Below, one piece after another: positions 1-8,597 of a DNA stretch of 64,000 nucleotides. The translations under genes and the position numbers were made by a program. Below the pieces are notes generated by a model, which did not search any database, was not told the DNA's origin, and saw only the letters and a list, made by a program, of their open reading frames with translations. Source of the DNA: Planctomycetota bacterium (lineage in GTDB: Bacteria; Planctomycetota; Phycisphaerae; UBA1845); NCBI GenBank assembly GCA_029558835.1, contig JAKQDH010000096.1, forward strand, positions 1-64,000, given 5' to 3'. The first letter of the stretch is position 1. The number at the start of each line of letters is the position of its first letter.

Positions 1-903
1 GCCACGCCGGCCCCACGCGTCCGCCCGCCACCAGCGCTGGATCCGGTCCAGCAGCCGGTCCCACAGCACGCCCGCCGCACGGGCCACGTCTACAAACACC
101 CGTCGGCTATGTTCCACCACCCGCGCGCCGGCTTTCAGCACCGTTTGCTGCACACGCTTCAGGTCCCAGCCGCAGCCTGACGCATCTTCCAACTCCCCGC
201 GCAGCACCCCCGCCAGGTTGAACGCCAGCAGCTTCAGCAGCAGACTGGCCTCATTGGCTTCGAACGATCCGGCCGACAAGCCGTTGCCGATCGCACCGTT
301 GAACTCGCCCAGCCGGTCCTCGAACGTCCCGCGCCGGCGGTAGTGCTCCACCAGTTCCCAGCCGCTACGCTGCTCGATGCGCCAGTTGGTCACCAGGACG
401 AAGTAGTGCGGGAACAGTTCGCGCAGGCCCGTCTGGGGATCCGGCAGGTCGATCACCACCAGCACCACCCGGTACGGCCGCGTCCATTCGGCGGCCTGAT
501 ACCACCCCAGTTCTACCGCGAACTCGTCGCCCTCTTTGAGCGACCGGCCCGGGCGGTCCCATACCGACAGCTTCATAGCCACGTCGTGCGCCAAGGCGTC
601 CTGATCGTCCTGGTGCGCGTAGCCCAACGCCAGCGCGTACAGGTGCTGGCGGAGCAGTTCAACCTGGAGGTAGTGGATGCGGTCCGGTCGGCGAGGGTCC
701 GTGAGCTGCGCGGCCAGATCGGCCGTCAGGCCGAGGCGATGATCGGCCTCGCGCAGCAAGAGCGCGCCGGCGTCGGAGGTGATCCGTGGATCGGCCTGCC
801 GCAGCTTGATCGCGCGGTTGAACGTGGGCTCAAACAACCATCCGCCGGCCTGACCGGCCCGTCCCCGGCCTTCACCTATGAGGTGCTGCTCCCGTTCCGT
901 GGG
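1..903 (-). pseudogene. IS1380-type transposase remnant, internally deleted and cut by the window edge
   Basis: Translating the minus strand gives a continuous frame typical of IS1380 transposases. N-terminal hallmarks include TSDAGALLLREADHRLGLTA and LTDPRRPDRIHYLQVE, then ALALGYAHQDDQDALAHD. C-terminal hallmarks are FPHYFVLVTNWR and EHYRRRGTFEDRLGEFNGAI. Right after MKLSVWDRPG (about position 547) the frame jumps to the late region (DEFAVELGWYQAAEWTRP). The roughly 170 central residues that should hold the first DDE aspartates are missing, whereas family members are usually about 430-480 residues. A stop (positions 904-906) lies just upstream and no good ATG start is seen, so the N-terminus is also damaged. 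The protein continues past position 1. It should be catalytically dead. The family call is from recognised motifs; the deletion size is estimated from memory of the family. Confidence 0.85.
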
Positions 904-987
904 TTACGTGTGTCTGCACGCTTGCTTTGCGCCGTGAAACGGAACGGGTTTGGGTCAACGCTCACAAAGCTGGTGAATAATCCGGGG
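1..987 (-). mobile_element. Right part of a decayed IS1380-like insertion sequence
   Basis: The transposase remnant is followed by about 60 non-coding bases ending in GGTGAATAATCCGGGG (972-987), which resembles the terminal sequence of IS1380-type elements. The stop codon of the neighbouring gene begins at the next base (988-990, minus strand). The outer boundary is therefore placed here. The left end lies outside the window, so terminal inverted repeats and a target duplication cannot be compared. Confidence 0.45.
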
Positions 988-1698
988 TCAGAGCGGCTCG
1001 AGTTCCACGGTAAGGAGGCCACGCTCGGCGTGGACCGCTCGGATGCGGAAGGGCAGCTTGCCGTTGGGCCAGAGGAAGCGATTGCGGAAGGTCAGGTCGT
1101 CACGCCAAGCGTCCGCCGATGGCGAAGGCAGCGACGACGCAACCAACGACGGTGGAGCCACGAGGCGGCGCGCGACGGCCAGGGGCACGGGCAGCGAGCC
1201 GCTGCGGACGCGCTGTAGACTGATGACGACGTCCCCGGCGTCGATGCGACAGTCAACCGAGACGTCGGCGTTGAGAATCGCCTGCCAGCCGCCGCGGATG
1301 AAATGGGCCCCGCAGCGGATCGTGTCCGGGGCAAAGCTGACGGCCGGCGCACTGAAGCCGGCGGGCAGACGCAGGTCCTGAAGATCTCGGCCCCAGTCAA
1401 GATCGAGCCCCAGTTCCGGCAAGGCGCCCAGCCAGGCGTTGGCCTGCTGCTCCTCGATGACAACGGTGAACGGCTCACGGCCGGCCAGACGCAGGCCAAT
1501 GCCGTCGAACAGCTCGGTCAACTCGGCCCGCACGCGACGCAGATCACCGTCGGTAAGCGCCGGCGGGCGATACCAGCCGGGGATGTGCTCGGCCGCCAGG
1601 TAGGTTCCCAGCAGCGCCACCGCCGCCAACCCGAGGACGCTCAGGCGGACACGCTGGTTCAGCCTGGGCCACTGAGGTCGGCGTCTCCTGGGGTGCAC
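988..1698 (-). CDS. Hypothetical single-pass membrane protein
   Basis: A 236-residue protein of unknown function. It starts at GTG with GAGGG eight bases upstream. Residues 1-17 are basic (MHPRRRRPQWPRLNQRV), followed by one hydrophobic segment at about 18-36, so it is probably anchored in the inner membrane with the remainder outside the cytoplasm. The rest is a mixed alpha/beta region without motifs I recognise. The reading frame is intact and its codon use matches the neighbours. Its stop codon abuts the putative end of the IS remnant, so the natural C-terminus may have been altered by that insertion. It has no operon partner. Confidence 0.7.
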   Translation of the reverse strand: MHPRRRRPQWPRLNQRVRLSVLGLAAVALLGTYLAAEHIPGWYRPPALTDGDLRRVRAELTELFDGIGLRLAGREPFTVVIEEQQANAWLGALPELGLDLDWGRDLQDLRLPAGFSAPAVSFAPDTIRCGAHFIRGGWQAILNADVSVDCRIDAGDVVISLQRVRSGSLPVPLAVARRLVAPPSLVASSLPSPSADAWRDDLTFRNRFLWPNGKLPFRIRAVHAERGLLTVELEPL

Positions 1699-2176
1699 GG
1701 CAGGGACCCTCTCGCGTGCTTGTCGAAACGTGTTCGCGGCACACAGACAAGCAGGCGTCCGTTTGACTGCACTTTCGCCTACAACCTACAATGGAACGAA
1801 GCTGCGGAAAAGCGGGACAGGCCGCGAGGACGACGGGCCGAGGGTCCGGGGCACGGTGAGGGCCCCAGCGCCGCTTCTCGATGCGTGTGCGCGACCACGC
1901 GCCGCCGGCGTGGGGATGCGGTCGCTCGCTGGTCCCGACGCATTGCGTATTCAGCGCAGGTGTCATGCCCTCACCGGCCGCAAGCGGGGGTGGGCAGGGG
2001 CCTCGGCGGCAGAGGCATGCTTACCCGCGACGGCGGTCGCGGGAGAGCATGGCACCCGGAACGCCGAAGACGCCAGACAGGTACCCGACGCGCGTCGGGA
2101 GGGTTCGGAGCGCCGGCGCCGAAGGGCGCACGGTGACTGGGCGGCGAGCCCGGTCACCGAGGCGGGAGAGTTGCGT
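1699..2176. other. Intergenic region carrying one long palindromic repeat
   Basis: This 478-base gap separates divergent genes. Its right half holds a copy of the long palindromic repeat (1951-2085). The left half contains only short overlapping open frames with no start or RBS signals. A frame open from 1730 runs into the gene at 2177, but the residues before 2177 are low-complexity and repeat-derived. Any promoters for the flanking genes must lie here, but I cannot point to one. Confidence 0.5.
1951..2085 (+). repeat. Long palindromic repeat, copy A
   Basis: Order of elements: CATGCCCTCACC, then a G-rich block (GCGGGGGTGGGC), then AGAGGCATGCTTACCCGCGA and its inverted arm TCGCGGGAGAGCATGGCACC, ending near CGCCAGACAGGTAC. 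The same order recurs at 3151, 32881 and, inverted, at 6320 and 60511. This copy has several substitutions in the hairpin (CGGCGGTCGCGGGAGAG), so it is one of the more decayed copies. Confidence 0.85.
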
Positions 2177-3055
2177 ATGTTTACCCGCGGTGACGGGCTG
2201 GTCATCATTCCGTTCTGGCTGACGGCCATGATCTGGGTGGTCGCCCACGACGTGGCGCCCAGTTGGACCGCCCAGGACCCGCCCTCGCTGAAGGTCACCG
2301 AGTGGCTGCGGACGGAGGGGCAGCAGCGGCAATACGGTCTGTACGACGCGGGCGGCACGCGCATCGGTAAGCTCTGGACAGTGTTCCTGTTCGAGGCCGC
2401 GGACGGTGGGCGGCAAGAGGCACCGATCCGTCGTGACGACCTGCTGCTCGTGGAGAGCCTGGGCAAGGCACTGGGCCCCGCGGGCACGGCCGTCACTCCG
2501 CTGGGGGTACGCGTATCGTCGACGTATCGCGCGGACGGTCTGCTCGACGAGTTCGACCTGCGGCTGCGTTGCCCGGCCACCGCCGCCCACTTGCACGGGG
2601 AGCGCTTCCACGCGGACTTCTCGTTCACTTTCGAGAGCGGGGCGTGGTTTACCACCGCGAAGGTGCCGCTGACCGAGGCCGGCATGATCTCAGATGCGCT
2701 CAATCCGTTTACCCAGTTGTGCGACCTGCGCGTCGGTCAGCGGTGGCGGATGCAGGTGTTCAATCCGGTAGCGGCGGTGCTGGGCATGGGCGAGCGGTTC
2801 ACGCCGATGCTGGTCGAGGTGGTCGGGCGGGAGACGATCACGACCAGCACGGGCGAACGGCGCTCGTATCTGGTGGTGGAGGCACCGGGCGTCAAGGCGT
2901 GGGTGAGCGAGCGCGGCGTCGTGGAAGTGCAGGAAGTCGCGTTGCCGCTGGTGGGGAAGATTCGCATTGTGCGGGAGCCGTTCGACGAGAGCACCCAGGA
3001 GGCGGCGCAGGTCCGCTGGCGGGACTTGCGCTCGGGTTCCAGACCGGAAGACTGA
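2177..3055 (+). CDS. Hypothetical membrane-anchored protein upstream of an ABC exporter
   Basis: 292 residues from the ATG at 2177, chosen because GGGAGAG lies six bases upstream and the first residues (LVIIPFWLTAMIWVVAHDVA) form a signal anchor. Longer in-frame starts only add repeat-derived sequence. The body looks like an extracytoplasmic beta-rich domain, with hydrophobic/polar alternation and many short Gly/Asp turns. No enzyme motif is visible. It points the same way as the ATPase (3428) and permease (4245) genes and may be an accessory or substrate-handling subunit. The 370-base repeat-filled gap before the ATPase weakens the operon argument. The family is not recognised. Confidence 0.75.
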   Translation: MFTRGDGLVIIPFWLTAMIWVVAHDVAPSWTAQDPPSLKVTEWLRTEGQQRQYGLYDAGGTRIGKLWTVFLFEAADGGRQEAPIRRDDLLLVESLGKALGPAGTAVTPLGVRVSSTYRADGLLDEFDLRLRCPATAAHLHGERFHADFSFTFESGAWFTTAKVPLTEAGMISDALNPFTQLCDLRVGQRWRMQVFNPVAAVLGMGERFTPMLVEVVGRETITTSTGERRSYLVVEAPGVKAWVSERGVVEVQEVALPLVGKIRIVREPFDESTQEAAQVRWRDLRSGSRPED

Positions 3056-3067
3056 GAGCGTCCAGAG

Positions 3068-3105
3068 CCCCTTTCCCCTTGGGGGAGAGGGTAGGGTGAG
3101 GGGGA
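3068..3105 (+). repeat. CTCTCCC/GGGAGAG-family repeat
   Basis: Reads CCCCTTTCCCCTTGGGGGAG, then AGGGTAGGGTGAGGGGG. It is a short hairpin (CCCCTT/AAGGGG-like) followed by a G-run. Related copies occur near 6245, 6300, 58196, 59190, 59304, 59449 and 60461, all between genes. Confidence 0.75.
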
Positions 3106-3150
3106 ATGTCGCCGTGACTCGACTGCCCCCCCTTCCTGAAAGGGAGAACT

Positions 3151-3289
3151 TGTTTAGCGTGGGTGCCATGCCCTCACCCGCCGCCGGCGGGGGTGGGCAT
3201 GTGCTGCGGCATGCAGAGGCATGCTTACGAGCGACTTGCGTCGCGGGAAAGCATGGCACCCACAATGCCAAAGACGCTAGACACATACG
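3151..3289 (+). repeat. Long palindromic repeat, copy B
   Basis: Begins TGTTTAGCGTGGGTGCCATG and ends AGACGCTAGACACATAC. The internal hairpin is partly decayed (GCTTACGAGCGACTTGCGTC). The outer arms GGGTGCCATG and CATGGCACCC pair over about 90 bases, so the element is a nested palindrome. It lies with the 38-base repeat at 3068 and the 31-base repeat at 3343 in one 372-base gap. Confidence 0.9.
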
Positions 3290-3342
3290 AAAGGGAGGGA
3301 GTTGTGTCAGGGAGTCTGGATTACCGCGCGCTTCCGTAACGC

Positions 3343-3373
3343 CGCTCCCTTACGGTCGCGGTTCGGATCGGCG
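3343..3373 (+). repeat. 31-base dispersed repeat (GRGSDR type)
   Basis: The sequence CGCTCCCTTACGGTCGCGGT plus the next 11 bases matches 42541-42571 on the opposite strand at 29 of 31 positions. One frame reads LPYGRGSDRR. It is intergenic here but inside an open reading frame at the other site. Confidence 0.8.
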
Positions 3374-3427
3374 TTACAGAACCGCGCCTGGCCGTTGAGC
3401 AGCAGGGCCGCAGCCGCGAGGAACGAC

Positions 3428-4264
3428 ATGGAACCATCCCCAAAGATGCCCGCAGACCACGAGGAGGCCGACCCCAGCATGCTGAAGTCGCAGGCCGCGG
3501 AGCCTGACGCGGCGGAGCCGGCCATTGTGTTGAGCGGCGTCCAGAAGCGGTATGGTCATCAGGTGGCGGTGCGGGAGCTGTCGCTGAGCATCCCACGCGG
3601 CGAGTTATTTGCCTTCGTCGGCCCCAACGGAGCGGGCAAGACGACGACCATCAAGCTGATCGCCGGGTTGCTGCGGCCGGATGCCGGCACGGTGCACGTG
3701 TGCGGACACCCGGTGCAGGGGGACGGGCTGGCCGCCAAGGCGCGACTCGCCTACGTCCCCGATCAGCCGTTTCTGTATGAGAAGCTGACCGGGCGGGAGT
3801 TTCTGCAGTTCGTGGCCCAGATGTACGGCCTGTCGCCGGCACAGAGGGACGCCGGGTTGGCCCGGCTGATTCCGCAACTGGGTTTGGCGGAGTTCGTGGA
3901 CCGTCTCACCGACGGCTTCAGCCACGGCATGAAGCAGCGACTGGTCCTGGCGGCCGCCCTGCTGCATGAACCGCTGGTCCTGGTAATCGACGAGCCGATG
4001 GTGGGGCTGGACCCGCGCACGGTGCGCACGGTCAAGGACATGTTCCGCGCCCACGTGCGCGCGGGGGGGACCATCTTCATGAGCACGCACACTCTGGAGG
4101 TGGCGGAGGCGATGGCCGATCGGATCGGGATCATCCATCGCGGCGAGCTGCTGGCCGTGGGCACGCTCGAACAACTGCGGGCGCAGTCGCGACGGGCAGG
4201 CAGCGCCCTGGAGGACATTTTCCTGAGCGTAACGGAGGCAGAGCATGCCGGCGACGGGACCTGA
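3428..4264 (+). CDS. ABC transporter ATP-binding protein (ABC-2 type exporter)
   Basis: 278 residues from the ATG at 3428 (GAGGA five bases upstream; earlier in-frame starts would translate repeat DNA). Walker A is GPNGAGKTT at about 65-73. The signature motif is the atypical FSHGMKQR, followed by Walker B (LVLVIDEP) and the switch histidine in STHTLEVAEAMADR. This layout belongs to the drug/antibiotic-exporter and gliding-type ATPases (CcmA/NatA-like). It should energise the permease encoded next, whose start overlaps this gene by 20 bases, indicating translational coupling. The substrate is unknown. The first 30 residues are an acidic, low-complexity extension. Confidence 0.93.
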   Translation: MEPSPKMPADHEEADPSMLKSQAAEPDAAEPAIVLSGVQKRYGHQVAVRELSLSIPRGELFAFVGPNGAGKTTTIKLIAGLLRPDAGTVHVCGHPVQGDGLAAKARLAYVPDQPFLYEKLTGREFLQFVAQMYGLSPAQRDAGLARLIPQLGLAEFVDRLTDGFSHGMKQRLVLAAALLHEPLVLVIDEPMVGLDPRTVRTVKDMFRAHVRAGGTIFMSTHTLEVAEAMADRIGIIHRGELLAVGTLEQLRAQSRRAGSALEDIFLSVTEAEHAGDGT

Positions 4265-6077
4265 AGCGCGACCCGCGTCCCCGGGCGCCGGCGGGTTGGC
4301 CGCGGCGGACTCCCACCTGCACCTGTTGCTGTGGGTGCGCGGGCGACGCACGGTGAACCGGCTGCGGGAGGCGTTGCGCGAAGCACCGGTGCGTGTGTTG
4401 GCCACGGCCGGGCTCATCGCCCTGATCTGGCTGGGGCTATGGGTGCTGTTCGAGCTGGTGTTCTACCAGCTTCGGCGTACGCCGCTGGAGGCAACGGTCG
4501 CGATTCCGCTCGTGTTCAACTTCTTCTTCGTGGCGATGCTGGTGCTGCTGACGTTCTCGAATGCGCTCATCTCGTACAGCATGCTGTTCGGCAGCCCGGA
4601 GGCGGGGTATCTGCTGTCGCTGCCGGTGCGGGCCCGTGACGTAATCGGGCTGAAGTACCTGGAAAGCCTGCTGATGTCGAGCTGGTCGCTGTTCGTGCTG
4701 GGGTTGCCGCTGATGCTGGCGATTGCGCGGCAGACGGACGAGCCGGCGTTCTATCCGCTGTTTGTGGCGTTCTTCCTGGCGTTCATTCCGATTCCCGGGG
4801 CGCTGGGAATGCTGGCCGCCTGGGCGGCGGCGCGCTTCTTCCCCCGGCGCGTATTGCGCTGGGTGGTGGGCGTCGCGGCGGTCCTGCTGATCGCGGGCAC
4901 GTTGACCGCGTTGCGGATGCTCCAACCGACGGATGCCGCCGCGGAGACCTGGCTGCGCACGTTCTTCGCCAAGATGAGCTTCGTGCAGACAGCGTTGCTG
5001 CCCAACAACTGGGTGGCGCTGGGAATCGAGCACGCCCAGGCGGGGCGGCTGGCGTTGTCCGGTTGTTACCTCGGCGTCACGGTGGCCAACGCGCTCTTCG
5101 CAAGCTGGGTGGCCGTGCTCGTGGTGTCGCGCGGCTACGCCGTCGCGTTCGATCGGGCGGTAAGCGGCGGCGGGCGTGACTACCGGCGTGGGCGGCGTGC
5201 CCTGCCCTCCGCGGCAACCGCGGCCTCCCTCACCTCACCGCCGGCGCGGCGCGTGGCGTCGGGGTGGAGCGTCGTGGGTCGGTGGCTGGGGCTGGGAGGC
5301 AGCAGCGGCGGAGGCTGGCCGGTGTGGTTCTTCCCGTACCTGGCCCCGCAGCCGCGTCTGGTGGCGGCCAAGGACCTGCGTACGTTCGTGCGTGATCCGC
5401 TGCAATGGGGACAACTGCTGATTCTCTTCGGCTTGCTGGTACTTTACCTGACCAACGTTCCGCACCTGCGTTTCCGGTCGGCCAGTGCGGGCTGGGCGCT
5501 ACTGGTTCCCTTTCTGAACCTCTCGGCCATCAGCCTCATCCTGGCGACCTTCACGTGTCGCTTCGTCTTCCCGCTGGTGTCGCTGGAGGGTCAGAAGCTG
5601 TGGCTGATCGGGCTGCTGCCCATCCGGCGCAGCCGGATTCTGCTGGCGAAGTTCGCCTTCGCCATGACCGTAACGTTGCTGGTGGCGCTGGGGGCCATGC
5701 TGTTGTCGATCGTCAAGTTGGAGCTGGCGCCGTTGTGGGCGGCAATCCACCTGGTGGTAATCACCGTGGTCTGCTTCGGCCTGTGCGCCTTCGCGGTGGG
5801 GCTGGGGGCACGCCTGCCGATGTTCCGGGAGACCAACGTCGCCCGCATCGCCAACGGGTTCGGGGGCACGACGAACCTGCTGGCGTCGGTCGTGCTGGTC
5901 ACGGTGGTGCTGACCGGGGTCGCCGTCACGACGTGGCGGGCGCGGTATCTGGACGAGCGGACGCTGCCGGACCTGTATATACTGGGCCCTTGTGTGCTGG
6001 CGGTGCTGGGTGCGGTTGCGGCCGGCGTGGCCGCCTTGGCCATCGGCGCTCGGCACTTCAACCGGGTGGAGGTCTGA
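4245..6077 (+). CDS. ABC exporter permease, about 12 membrane segments
   Basis: 610 residues, very hydrophobic, with about twelve predicted membrane helices in two groups of six separated by a Gly/Ala-rich linker (about 310-370). The first helix follows a basic N-terminus (WVRGRRTVNRLREALREAPV). It resembles the large permeases annotated as 'putative ABC exporter' that pair with a single ATPase. Its ATG lies inside the ATPase gene (20-base overlap) with GGAGG about nine bases upstream. Together they should form a homodimeric-ATPase efflux complex in the inner membrane. The cargo cannot be inferred. The linker (about 5180-5300) is highly repetitive in G and C but stays in frame. Confidence 0.88.
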   Translation: MPATGPEARPASPGAGGLAAADSHLHLLLWVRGRRTVNRLREALREAPVRVLATAGLIALIWLGLWVLFELVFYQLRRTPLEATVAIPLVFNFFFVAMLVLLTFSNALISYSMLFGSPEAGYLLSLPVRARDVIGLKYLESLLMSSWSLFVLGLPLMLAIARQTDEPAFYPLFVAFFLAFIPIPGALGMLAAWAAARFFPRRVLRWVVGVAAVLLIAGTLTALRMLQPTDAAAETWLRTFFAKMSFVQTALLPNNWVALGIEHAQAGRLALSGCYLGVTVANALFASWVAVLVVSRGYAVAFDRAVSGGGRDYRRGRRALPSAATAASLTSPPARRVASGWSVVGRWLGLGGSSGGGWPVWFFPYLAPQPRLVAAKDLRTFVRDPLQWGQLLILFGLLVLYLTNVPHLRFRSASAGWALLVPFLNLSAISLILATFTCRFVFPLVSLEGQKLWLIGLLPIRRSRILLAKFAFAMTVTLLVALGAMLLSIVKLELAPLWAAIHLVVITVVCFGLCAFAVGLGARLPMFRETNVARIANGFGGTTNLLASVVLVTVVLTGVAVTTWRARYLDERTLPDLYILGPCVLAVLGAVAAGVAALAIGARHFNRVEV

Positions 6078-6319
6078 GCGGTTCAGAGCAGCCGTGCCCG
6101 GACAACCACCGGCGGCAGCCGGACGCCAACACCAGTGACGCGGGCCTCGCATGCGGGTTGAGGCGCTCTGGGTGCGGTCGTCGGGCGCTTCGCCATCGCT
6201 ACGGGGCCCTGGCTTCTTGAAGTCCCTGACACGACACCCCTCCCTTCCAGGGAGGGCAAGGGGAAGGGTCGGGTTTCAGCAGCACTCGCCCCTTACTTTA
6301 CCCTCTCCCCCAAGGGGGA
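6078..6319. repeat. Intergenic repeats of the CTCTCCC/GGGAGAG family
   Basis: The gap from 6078 to 6500 contains no gene. Around 6240-6275 there is CCCCTCCCTTCCAGGGAGGG followed by GGGGAAGGGT, and around 6297-6322 TTACCCTCTCCCCCAAGGGG. The remainder of the gap is the long palindromic repeat at 6320. A fragment of the family (AAGGGGGAGAGGGG) closes the gap at 6466-6479. Nothing resembling a clear terminator with a T-run is seen after the permease gene. Confidence 0.65.
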
Positions 6320-6467
6320 GTATGTGTTTAGCGTCTTTCGCATTGTGGGTGCCATGCTTACCCGCGACCGCGGTCGCGGGTAAGCATGCCTCTGCATACC
6401 GCAGCACATGCCCACCCCCGCCTCTGGCGGGTGAGGGCATGGCACCCGCCACGCTAAACAGGTACAA
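6320..6467 (-). repeat. Long palindromic repeat, copy C (best preserved)
   Basis: Inverted relative to copies A, B and D. It contains a perfect 36-base palindrome at 6353-6388 (half-site CATGCTTACCCGCGACCG). It is framed by an outer pair, GTGGGTGCCATG at about 6344 and CATGGCACCCGCCAC at about 6438. Outer flanks GTTTAGCGT and ACGCTAAAC pair as well, so the whole 148 bases can fold into one long branched hairpin. Confidence 0.92.
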
Positions 6468-6500
6468 GGGGGAGAGGGGTTCCGTCAGGCGCTCTTAAGG

Positions 6501-8597
6501 ATGAACGAGCGAGGCCGTATGCCGGGCAACCGATCAACACTGTCGGCCACGCCCCCCCACGCCGATAAGGTGGCGTGCTCCGACTCGGGTTCCCACCTGG
6601 CGTTCGTGCTGGCGGCCGTCTTTCTGCTCGCGGGCGGGCTGCTCGTGTATGGCAACGCGCTGCCCAACCCGTTTCTGCTCGATGACAAGATCCTCATTCT
6701 TCACGACGCGCGCGTCCAGCAGCAACAGTACGGGGCCTTGCTGACCGGACACTACTGGCCCGAACCCACCTCTAACCTGCTCTATCGGCCCCTGGTCTCG
6801 CTGAGCTTCGCGTTGAACTGGCGACTGCTGCCGCAGCCCTGGGCGTTCCGGCTGGTGAATCTCCTGCTGCATGTCGGCGTAGCTTCACTGTTGTTCGGGT
6901 GGGCGCGATCCCTGACCCGCTCGTTGCTCGTGGCAAGCGTGGCGGCCGCGCTGTTTCTGGTGCATCCCATCCACACCGGCGTCCTGAACTGTATCGTGGA
7001 CCGCGCGGAGATCGGCGCCGCGTTCTTCGGCTTGGCGGCCATCTCGCTTCTTAAGCCTTCTGACGCCTTTCCATTCAGGACAGCAAGACCGCCAACATCG
7101 GGTGGCATGGCCAAGCGCAGCGCCGCCATGCCGTCCGGCCATCAGGCGGCCGACTCGCAACATTGGTGGTACCGTAGCGCCCTGGGCGCTCTGAGCCTGG
7201 CGGCGGCACTGCTTTGCAAGGAGAACGCGATCATGGTGCCGGCGGTGGTCGTGCTGCTGGACCTGTGCCGGCCCCGCCGCGAATTGCCGTTGGCTGGGGG
7301 AGCCCCATTTCGGCGCCGCGTCCTCCGCTGCTACGTTCCCATGGCGATTGTAACAGTTGCCTATCTCGCGGTGCGCACGTCGGTGCTGGACGCCCCGGTC
7401 CGACCGGCGGAGAGCATTGCGGTCGTGGACAATGTCATCGCGCACCCTGCCTACGGCCTCGAACCCGGCCGGACCACCATACTGCCGCGCTGGGGCACGC
7501 CGCTGGCAGTCTTTGGCAAAGCGGCGTTGCTGCTGGTGAAACCCCACCCGTTGTGCTGGGACTACTCCTACGCAGCCATCGACAGCGTCCGCACCGTCGC
7601 TGACCCACGGCTCCTCGTGGGTGTGGGGGTCGCGCTGGTCACGGTCGTAGCCATGGTGAAATCATGGCGACGGCAGCGGCTGGCGCTGGCGGCGGTGGGC
7701 TTCAGCATCCTCACATTCAGCATCTGTTCGAATACATATCTGGTCATCGGCACGATCTTCGCCGAGCGGTTCCTCTACTTCCCCAGCGTCGGCTTCTGCC
7801 TGTTATGCGGGCTGGTCGCGGAGGTTGCCGCCCGGCGTGCGGCCCGGCCCGGACACGTCGCGTGGCGAGCGGGATCAGTGGCTCTGCTGCTGCTCCTGGC
7901 CGCCGGTCTGGTGGCTGGGGCGGCCCTGACGGTGCGACGCAATCTTGTTTACCACTCCGAACCCACGCTCAACTCCGTTGATCTGCGGACCAACCCGCGT
8001 TCGGCCCGCCTGTGGGGAGCGGTAGCGACCGACGCTTACAATGCCGGTGATTGGGCCCGCGCGGTGGAAGCCGCGGAGCAGGCACTCAGGATTCTGCCGG
8101 CGTACGTTCCCGCCTGGCGACTGGCGGGGCTAACCCACGCCCAACTGGGACGCTTCGACAACGCGGTCGCTTGCCTGACCCGCTACTTCGACAGCGGCGG
8201 GCAAGGCGACGAGCCGACGACCCTTGCCTTCGCGGCCGCCCTCAAGGCCAAGGGTGATTGGGCGACGGCCGTGGCGGTGTTGCAGCGTCACCTCGCCGGC
8301 CACCCCACCTCAGCGGCCGCTCATAACAACCTCGCCTGGTACCTGCTCACTTCGCCCGCGCCCGAGGTGTACGACCCGGCGGCCGCTCTGCCGCACGCCG
8401 GGGAGGCGATGCGGCTTGACCCAGGCAAGGCCGACGTGATCGATACGTACGTGTCGGTGCTGCTGGCCCTCGGTCGCCACAACGAGGCGCTGACCGCCCT
8501 GCGGCGCGGGCTGCCCGCCGTTCCACCCGACGACCCGGCCTTACCTGAGTTGCAGCGGAAGCTGCGCGCTCTTGAGAAAGGGACCGATGGAGACTGA
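6501..8597 (+). CDS. TMTC-like membrane protein with C-terminal TPR repeats
   Basis: 698 residues. The N-terminal two thirds is a polytopic membrane domain with the loop features of TMTC/DUF1736 proteins (PFLLDDKILILHDARV; YRPLVSLSFALNW; FRLVNLLLHVGVA; LVHPIHTGVLNCIVDRAEI), a GT-C-fold family related to protein O-mannosyltransferases. The C-terminal 200 residues are tetratricopeptide-like (WARAVEAAEQALRILPAYVP and later helices). A glycosyl-transfer role at the membrane is inferred from the family. Residues about 190-225 are unusual: [20 protein letters not shown] is translated from the dispersed stem repeat at 7101. An alternative start is the ATG at 6519, which has the better spaced GAGG. 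Confidence 0.85.
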   Translation: MNERGRMPGNRSTLSATPPHADKVACSDSGSHLAFVLAAVFLLAGGLLVYGNALPNPFLLDDKILILHDARVQQQQYGALLTGHYWPEPTSNLLYRPLVSLSFALNWRLLPQPWAFRLVNLLLHVGVASLLFGWARSLTRSLLVASVAAALFLVHPIHTGVLNCIVDRAEIGAAFFGLAAISLLKPSDAFPFRTARPPTSGGMAKRSAAMPSGHQAADSQHWWYRSALGALSLAAALLCKENAIMVPAVVVLLDLCRPRRELPLAGGAPFRRRVLRCYVPMAIVTVAYLAVRTSVLDAPVRPAESIAVVDNVIAHPAYGLEPGRTTILPRWGTPLAVFGKAALLLVKPHPLCWDYSYAAIDSVRTVADPRLLVGVGVALVTVVAMVKSWRRQRLALAAVGFSILTFSICSNTYLVIGTIFAERFLYFPSVGFCLLCGLVAEVAARRAARPGHVAWRAGSVALLLLLAAGLVAGAALTVRRNLVYHSEPTLNSVDLRTNPRSARLWGAVATDAYNAGDWARAVEAAEQALRILPAYVPAWRLAGLTHAQLGRFDNAVACLTRYFDSGGQGDEPTTLAFAAALKAKGDWATAVAVLQRHLAGHPTSAAAHNNLAWYLLTSPAPEVYDPAAALPHAGEAMRLDPGKADVIDTYVSVLLALGRHNEALTALRRGLPAVPPDDPALPELQRKLRALEKGTDGD
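7101..7132 (+). repeat. [10 protein letters not shown] stem repeat inside a coding gene
   Basis: A 32-base copy of the short dispersed stem repeat (arms GCATGGC and GCCATGC, loop CAAGCGCAGCGCC), inserted in frame in a cytoplasmic or periplasmic loop of the TMTC-like protein. Other copies lie at 8703, 23957, 33057 and 42657. Confidence 0.9.
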
